Shown here piece after piece: positions 39,978 to 44,844 of a stretch of DNA of 44,844 nucleotides. Each line of letters begins with the position of its first letter. Position 1 is the first letter of the stretch. The translations under genes were made by a program, and so were the position numbers. Origin of the DNA: DAOTTX01 sp034437515 (lineage in GTDB: Bacteria > Chloroflexota > Anaerolineae > Aggregatilineales > Phototrophicaceae); NCBI GenBank assembly GCA_034437515.1, contig DAOTTX010000428.1:1-44844 (forward strand). Reading direction: 5' to 3'. The notes below the pieces were generated by a model. It saw only the letters and a program-made list of their open reading frames with translations. It searched no databases and was not told the DNA's origin.

Positions 39978-42401
39978 TCAGCGGTCGCTCGGTCCGGCGT
40001 TGTGGCGTTTGGTGAACGTGATGAGGTTGTAAAAGCGGTGCAGCAGGCCCCGGTTCCGCAACATCACACTGACCAGCGAGACCATCAGCGCGTGTACCAC
40101 CCCGACTAATAGCAAAACTTCCGGTGGCGGCAACCCAAATTCGAACACGTCCGGTAGGGTCAGCGCGACGCCAATCGTCCCCAGGCTCAACACGCCGGAA
40201 ACCAGAACCACCAGTGGGTTAGCCCGCAGCGTGGACGGGCGTAGCAGGTCAATCCCGGCCATGTTCCATAAGATGTTGAGCTGGTAGAGCATAAAGGCGA
40301 TGGTTATCGCGTAGCGTGCGGTCGCCGTGTCGGTGTAGTTGTAGATCGTCAGAAACAGAAATGCCATCCCCACACCACCCGTCACCCCCGCGATGATGAT
40401 GTAATCCAGCACATCATGGCGAAAGTCGCGGGTGGTCTTGGGGCGCAGGATGCCGAGCGCGATCAACCCGCCGGTCATATTCGTTGTGCCGAAGGACGCC
40501 CAACTGATCTGAATCGGCGTGATGGGGAAGGGCAGCGTCATCAACGTGACGAACAAAAACAGCAGCGTGTTGTAGGTGTTCTTCGCTAAAAACATCTTGG
40601 TCGTGCCGTAGAGGGTCTGGGTGGTCTCTGTGCCTTCTTTGAGCGCGAGCGGCAGCGTGGTCAGCGCATCGTTGAGCAGCACAATATCGGCGATCTCTTT
40701 GCTGATCTGTGCGCCGCCGTTCATGGCAACCGCGAGGTCGGCGGCTTTCAGCGCGGGTACGTCGTTCACGCCATCACCGACCATCGCCACATATTCCCCC
40801 TGGGCGCGGAGGGCCGTCACGATCCGTTCTTTCGTATCCGGCCCCACCCGCGCAAAGATGGTCGCCTGTGCGATCGCGGTCGCAAAATCAGAGTCGGACA
40901 TGGCTTCGAGGTCGTCACCCGTGTAAGCCTGTTCGACATCCATGCCGACCTGAAGTGCAACCGCCTGCACGGTCAGCAGGTTATCGCCGGAAATCACCTT
41001 CGGGCGCACCCCCTGGTCGATGAATGTGCGCAGCGTCTCGTGGATGTCGTCGCGCACCTCATCACGGATCGTGACCAGCGTGATCGGCTGCGCACCGTCG
41101 ATGTGGCGTGCCTCCCGCGAGGGGATGTGATCCAACCGGGACAGCGCCAGCACGCGCAACCCCTGCCGGGTGTAAGGTTCGATGTCAAAATCCTCGCCCA
41201 GCACGCGCTCCGGTGCGCCGAGGATAAGGGTTTCGTCGTCGAAGGCCACCGCGCCCCATTTGCGCTGCGATGTAAACGGTACTTCGTCGCGCCGCTCCTG
41301 TTGATCGTCTACCTCACCCACACCGAGGTCGTCCGCGATGGCTTCTGCGGTGCTGTTGCGGTGACTGAGTTGGCGTATATAGCGTGCCAGCAGCGCCCTC
41401 GTCGTTTCGTCGTCCTCGCCGTCCGCCGGGATGATCTCATCGACGATGAGCCGGTTCTGCGTGAGGGTGCCGGTTTTGTCAAAGCACAACACACTCACAT
41501 TCGAGAGCGACTCGACCGCGTTCACCCGCTGGACGAGGGTTTCATGGCGGCTGGTCTTGACCGCGCCGACGGTCAGCGAGAGGATGACGATCAAAATTAA
41601 GCCCTGCGGCACCAAACTGGTCACAAAGACGACCGCGTTGCGCGTCAGTTCGAGGAAAGGTTCGCCGTCCAGATAGCCGGAGATCAACAGCATCGGCAGG
41701 AAGATAAACATCACGACCAGCGTAAACTGGACGATAATCTGAATGCGCTGCTGCGTCGGTGTGACGGGTTTTCGGTAACTTTTAGCACGGGCGGCGAGCC
41801 GGTTTACGGTGCTGTGCTTGCCGACCTGCTGCGCCTGCATCACACCCCGCCCGGTGATGCAAAACGACCCGGAAGTAATGTCATCCCCCGACTGCTTGTA
41901 GATCGCATCGGCCTCGCCGGTAATCTGCGCTTCGTTGATCTCCAGATTGTCACTCTGTACGATGACGCCATCTACCGGGATCAGATCACCCGGTTCGACA
42001 ATCACCAGATCGTCCTTGACGATGTGCTGCCGGTCAATGGCGTGCTGTTCACCGTCGCGGATCACCTTGACGGTTTGAGAGGCGAGGTCGGTCAACTGGT
42101 TAAGCTGTCGCTTGGCGTTGACTTCCTGCGCCGTACCAATGATCGAGTTCATCACCACGCTGAACCCGGCGAACAGCGCGGTGGTGTAGTCCTGCAAGAT
42201 GATAATGATCGTCAGCAAGACGAACAGCACCACGTTAAAGGTGTTGAAAATGTTGTAACGGAAGATCTCTCGATACGTCCGCCCGACCTGCACATCAAAA
42301 CTGTTTTGTTGTCCCCGGTCGATGCGTGTCTGTACTTCGTCGGGTGTTAACCCGGTGTCGATTGGTGTGGTGTCTTCATCACGCTGCGTGATCGTTGACA
42401 T
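39978..42401 (-). CDS. P-type cation-transporting ATPase (CtpE-like)
   Basis: This 807-aa membrane ATPase has all P-type domains: an actuator domain with TGEA in place of TGES, the phosphorylation site Asp308 in CFDKTGTLTQNR, the hinge GDGVNDVPALKAAD, and about ten membrane helices. The M4 motif is VPQGL where calcium pumps have PEGL. The overall form resembles mycobacterial CtpE and other P2-like cation pumps rather than heavy-metal types, since no CPC motif or metal-binding N-domain is present. The likely substrate is Ca2+ or another divalent cation (inference). The start at ATG 42401 has GGGGCGGC just upstream; a GTG eight codons earlier (42425) is possible. Confidence 0.92.
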   Translation of the reverse strand: MSTITQRDEDTTPIDTGLTPDEVQTRIDRGQQNSFDVQVGRTYREIFRYNIFNTFNVVLFVLLTIIIILQDYTTALFAGFSVVMNSIIGTAQEVNAKRQLNQLTDLASQTVKVIRDGEQHAIDRQHIVKDDLVIVEPGDLIPVDGVIVQSDNLEINEAQITGEADAIYKQSGDDITSGSFCITGRGVMQAQQVGKHSTVNRLAARAKSYRKPVTPTQQRIQIIVQFTLVVMFIFLPMLLISGYLDGEPFLELTRNAVVFVTSLVPQGLILIVILSLTVGAVKTSRHETLVQRVNAVESLSNVSVLCFDKTGTLTQNRLIVDEIIPADGEDDETTRALLARYIRQLSHRNSTAEAIADDLGVGEVDDQQERRDEVPFTSQRKWGAVAFDDETLILGAPERVLGEDFDIEPYTRQGLRVLALSRLDHIPSREARHIDGAQPITLVTIRDEVRDDIHETLRTFIDQGVRPKVISGDNLLTVQAVALQVGMDVEQAYTGDDLEAMSDSDFATAIAQATIFARVGPDTKERIVTALRAQGEYVAMVGDGVNDVPALKAADLAVAMNGGAQISKEIADIVLLNDALTTLPLALKEGTETTQTLYGTTKMFLAKNTYNTLLFLFVTLMTLPFPITPIQISWASFGTTNMTGGLIALGILRPKTTRDFRHDVLDYIIIAGVTGGVGMAFLFLTIYNYTDTATARYAITIAFMLYQLNILWNMAGIDLLRPSTLRANPLVVLVSGVLSLGTIGVALTLPDVFEFGLPPPEVLLLVGVVHALMVSLVSVMLRNRGLLHRFYNLITFTKRHNAGPSDR

Positions 42402-42549
42402 GCCGCCCCTGATCTGAGTGTTCACGATTATCCAGCGCCAACGTTAGCACATTTTTCGCATTCGCGGCACATCATTCTGGAACATTTATCGGAGGTTTAA
42501 CGTAGAATAAGCGAGAAAGACCGTCTGAATTTCCAAGGAATATCGAACT

Positions 42550-43383
42550 GTGACATCCGAACGCAATCTCATTTTTAGCTATCTCAGTCCGTTCTTTGAC
42601 CGCCGCACCTACACCAACATCCTGTATCTGTTCTTATCCTTCCCGTTGGGGTTGGCCTATTTTATGTTGATGGTGATCGGCTTTTCGCTGGGGTTCGGTC
42701 TGCTGGTTGTTCTGGTCGGCGTCCCGATCTTGATCGGGGTGTTGATCGCCTGCTGGTTCGCCATCGGCTTTGAGCGCACACTGGCGAACGCACTGCTGGG
42801 TACTGACATCCCTACTATCCAGATGCCGAGCTTCAACAGCGCGAACCTGTGGGCGCAGCTTCGGCTCGGCCTGACCGACATAAGCAACTGGAAGGGGATC
42901 TTCTATCTGTTTGCCCGGTTCCCGTTTGGCATCTTCGCCTTTGTTGTCGCCATTCTCGCGGTCATGTTGCCGTTCGCGTTCATCTTCGCACCATTGACGT
43001 ATAACTCCCCCAATACGGACATCAACATTTTCAACATGACCGTCGATACCCTGCCGGAAGCGTTGATTGTCTCCGGACTTGGTCTGCTCATCGCGCCGCT
43101 GCTGTTCCATGTGGTGAACCTGATCTGCCGGGGATGGGGACAGTTTGCGACCGCAATGCTCACCGGTGAGCGTACAAAAGCCAAGCGCGACCTGTTCTAC
43201 GATGACAAGGCCAAGCGTGTCACCGTGCCGGCTGACGACTACGACTACGATTACAACTACGAGCATGACGCTGATCTCACCTACGAACAACTCAGCCTCG
43301 ATGAGGACACGACCCCCGACCCGGTAGCCAAGCGCCGCCGCACACTCTCCGAACTGCTCGACGATCCAGACGAACCGCGTTAG
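42550..43383 (+). CDS. Stand-alone membrane 'sensor' domain protein
   Basis: This 277-aa protein starts at a GTG with AAGGAA upstream. Residues 1-215 match the putative sensor domain (PF13796) found at the N-terminus of some actinobacterial and chloroflexal histidine kinases: FPLGLAYFMLMVIGFSLGFGL, a pair of amphipathic helices, FPFGIFAFVVAILAV and a last helix near 185. After that comes a charged tail with repeated Asp/Tyr (DDYDYDYNYEHDADL) and no kinase domain. It could act with a separate kinase or be a lipid-binding membrane protein; neither is proven. It is divergent from the ATPase gene, and its stop overlaps the flavoprotein gene by TTAG. Confidence 0.83.
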   Translation: MTSERNLIFSYLSPFFDRRTYTNILYLFLSFPLGLAYFMLMVIGFSLGFGLLVVLVGVPILIGVLIACWFAIGFERTLANALLGTDIPTIQMPSFNSANLWAQLRLGLTDISNWKGIFYLFARFPFGIFAFVVAILAVMLPFAFIFAPLTYNSPNTDINIFNMTVDTLPEALIVSGLGLLIAPLLFHVVNLICRGWGQFATAMLTGERTKAKRDLFYDDKAKRVTVPADDYDYDYNYEHDADLTYEQLSLDEDTTPDPVAKRRRTLSELLDDPDEPR

Positions 43384-44576
43384 TCCCCGGCGATGACCGC
43401 CGACCGGGACTTGAGATCGTGCAGGTGGGCCTTGATCTCCTGGACGGCATCGGCGGACTCGGTGTTGAAGTTATACATCGCGCCCTTGCCCTGGTAGAAC
43501 ACGCCGACCAGGTATAGACCGGGGTAACCGACGACCTGCCGCTTGCCTTCCATCACGCGGTCGAACGGTTCGTCGATGCGCAGAGGCCAGCCGTCATTAT
43601 CGGTCGGTACGTCGATTTCGAGGTAACGCCACAGCACCGGCTTGTAGCCGGTCGCCATGATGACCGTGTGCGGCTGCACGCGGCTGTCGTCGTCGAGGAT
43701 CACGTCGTCGCCCTCGAATCGCTGCGGCCCGTCCACGCTGACCACCGCGCCGGCCTTCACCACCTCGATCAACTCCCGCCCGCGTGTGCCCCCCGCCGCC
43801 GAGCTTTCCTCCGGCCCTTGTGGCGATTTGATGCCGACCTCGTCCAGATTGTCAAATCGCGCACTCAAAATCTTGTCCATCAACGGTTTGGCGAGCACGT
43901 CCGGCAACTTTTCACCGATCATCATCCAGACGTGTTTGGGCAACCCCCAGGGGTAGCGCGGACGCAGCACCACCCCCGTCCGTTGGGAGAGCAGCACCGG
44001 CTTAACCACGCCTTCGGTGCGGCCTAGCTCGGTCGCAATATCGACACCGCTGGGGCCGTTGCCGACGACCATCACCCGTTGGCCGGTAAACGGTTCCGGG
44101 CCGAGGTAGCGGTTGGCGTGGATGATCTCGCCGCTGAACGTCTCCTCGCCGGAGAAGTGGGGCTGTACCGGCGCGCCGAAGCGCCCGGTCGCGGAGATAA
44201 CAGCCGGGTACCACTCGTTGTGGTGCATCGTCCCTTCCTGGCTCTCGACGCGCCAGCCGGGGCCATCCGGGTACACACGCTCGACCGTCACACCGAGATG
44301 AATATTCAGGTCATAATCTTGTACGTATTGCTCCAGGTAATGGTGATACTGCTTGGCGGTCGGGAACAGGCCGTAATGCAGCGGGAACTTGCGCTCCGGC
44401 AAATGAGAGAAAAAGCGAGATGTGTTTAATCGCAACGATGGATATAAACTGTTCCATGTGGAGGCGATCTCCTGGGCTTCGTCTATGACTTTGTATGGAA
44501 TACCAGCCTTTTGCAGATAATAGGCGGCGGCGATCCCCGCCGGGCCGGCACCGATCACCAATACATCTTCTGACAC
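43380..44576 (-). CDS. FAD-dependent flavin monooxygenase-like oxidoreductase
   Basis: This 398-aa protein starts at a GTG with AAGGAG 6 nt upstream. It has the FAD motif GAGPAG at residues 8-13, a TWNSLYPSLRLNT block, FSGEIIHANRY (the FxGxxxHxxxY fingerprint of FMO-like enzymes), the NADPH motif GNGPSG and the C-terminal ATGYKPVLW. This is the trimmed YUCCA/FMO-type layout used to oxygenate amines or sulphides; the substrate is unknown. The first Rossmann fold is complete. Its stop overlaps the sensor-domain gene by 4 nt. Confidence 0.92.
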   Translation of the reverse strand: MSEDVLVIGAGPAGIAAAYYLQKAGIPYKVIDEAQEIASTWNSLYPSLRLNTSRFFSHLPERKFPLHYGLFPTAKQYHHYLEQYVQDYDLNIHLGVTVERVYPDGPGWRVESQEGTMHHNEWYPAVISATGRFGAPVQPHFSGEETFSGEIIHANRYLGPEPFTGQRVMVVGNGPSGVDIATELGRTEGVVKPVLLSQRTGVVLRPRYPWGLPKHVWMMIGEKLPDVLAKPLMDKILSARFDNLDEVGIKSPQGPEESSAAGGTRGRELIEVVKAGAVVSVDGPQRFEGDDVILDDDSRVQPHTVIMATGYKPVLWRYLEIDVPTDNDGWPLRIDEPFDRVMEGKRQVVGYPGLYLVGVFYQGKGAMYNFNTESADAVQEIKAHLHDLKSRSAVIAGD

Positions 44577-44694
44577 ACAATACTCCTTACTTCAGAATCT
44601 CATCATGTGTTGACTCTACCGAAGAACCTTTTACTTGTATAGAAAGTCTCACAATTTCTATTCAGCCTAACAGATGTTTTTAATCACACCCTGA

Positions 44695-44844
44695 GAAACC
44701 AGGCTCGACGAGGACATCTTCGCGGTGCTCTACAGCACGGAAGCCTCACGCCCGAACGCACCGGTGAATGTGCTGGTGGGCCTGGAAGTGCTCAAATCAG
44801 GCTTCGGTTGGAGCGACGCGCAGCTTGAGGAGCAGTTCAGTTAC
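44695..44844 (+). pseudogene. 5'-truncated IS1182-type transposase, running off the window
   Basis: Right after an in-frame stop (TGA 44692-44694) the frame reads RLDEDIFAVLYSTEASRPNA, then PVNVLVGLEVLKSGFGWSDA and QLEEQFSY. This is the N-terminal block of IS1182-family DDE transposases (FxVLYSxxxSRPNxPVNVLVgLxILKxxxGxSDExL). No upstream start or coding sequence exists, so either the 5' end has been lost or a GTG at 44725 is used. The remaining catalytic part, if any, lies beyond the window. Confidence 0.75.

Overview
This 44.8 kb window is a GC-rich, gene-dense stretch of bacterial chromosome carrying about 38 protein genes, one tRNA, one SRP RNA, several broken genes and two transposase remnants. 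No tools were run, so the taxonomic reading is inference. Secreted and membrane proteins with long Thr/Pro/Ser linkers, a G5/3D-domain wall protein, small SpoIIAA/STAS-like proteins, a YfhO-type membrane protein and no recognisable LPS genes together suggest a Chloroflexota bacterium, probably Anaerolineae-like. Most genes look like core or niche-specific chromosome. There is no phage, plasmid, integrase or CRISPR signature.

Left part (1-13 kb): the 3' end of ilvD, an S10 serine carboxypeptidase, and a large transmembrane Ser/Thr kinase with an elaborate outer part. The kinase runs convergently into a minus-strand group of five genes (SDR, secreted glycosidase-like protein, sugar-dehydrogenase-like lipoprotein, UPF0104 membrane protein, cytosolic TPR-histidine kinase). 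A terminator splits that group at about 10.2 kb.

Middle (13-26 kb): small stand-alone proteins (SpoIIAA/STAS-like, DinB, SRPBCC), pdxS without pdxT, an ABC-F ATPase, an amidohydrolase-moaB pair, a secreted ThuA-like protein with tandem Ig-like repeats, a MerR-type regulator-dprA pair, the SRP RNA gene ffs, and a G5/3D wall protein right behind it. A transposase tail and rfbC follow.

Right part (26-44.8 kb): a DCC thiol oxidoreductase, a DUF4230 membrane protein, an acidic membrane protein with a helix-hairpin-helix tail, and a very long YfhO-flippase fusion. Next come tRNA-Arg(CCT), a cell-wall amidase with a MaoC hydratase, a decayed clpB, a YeaQ-type membrane protein, holA, a PPC secreted protein coupled to an STAS-like gene, a P-type ATPase, a free-standing sensor-domain protein and an FMO-like flavoprotein. 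A 5'-truncated IS1182-type transposase touches the right edge.

The most unusual signal is a duplicated promoter module. A 45-nt box (42/45 identical) sits at nearly the same distance from a shared spacer motif and a perfect TATAAT in front of both the Ser/Thr kinase gene (about 2.4 kb) and the regulator-dprA operon (about 23.3 kb). Other notable points are the YfhO-flippase fusion, three dispersed SpoIIAA/STAS-like paralogues, a glycosidase-like protein that appears to lack its acid/base glutamate, and four convergent gene pairs whose stop codons share the same TTAG tetranucleotide.
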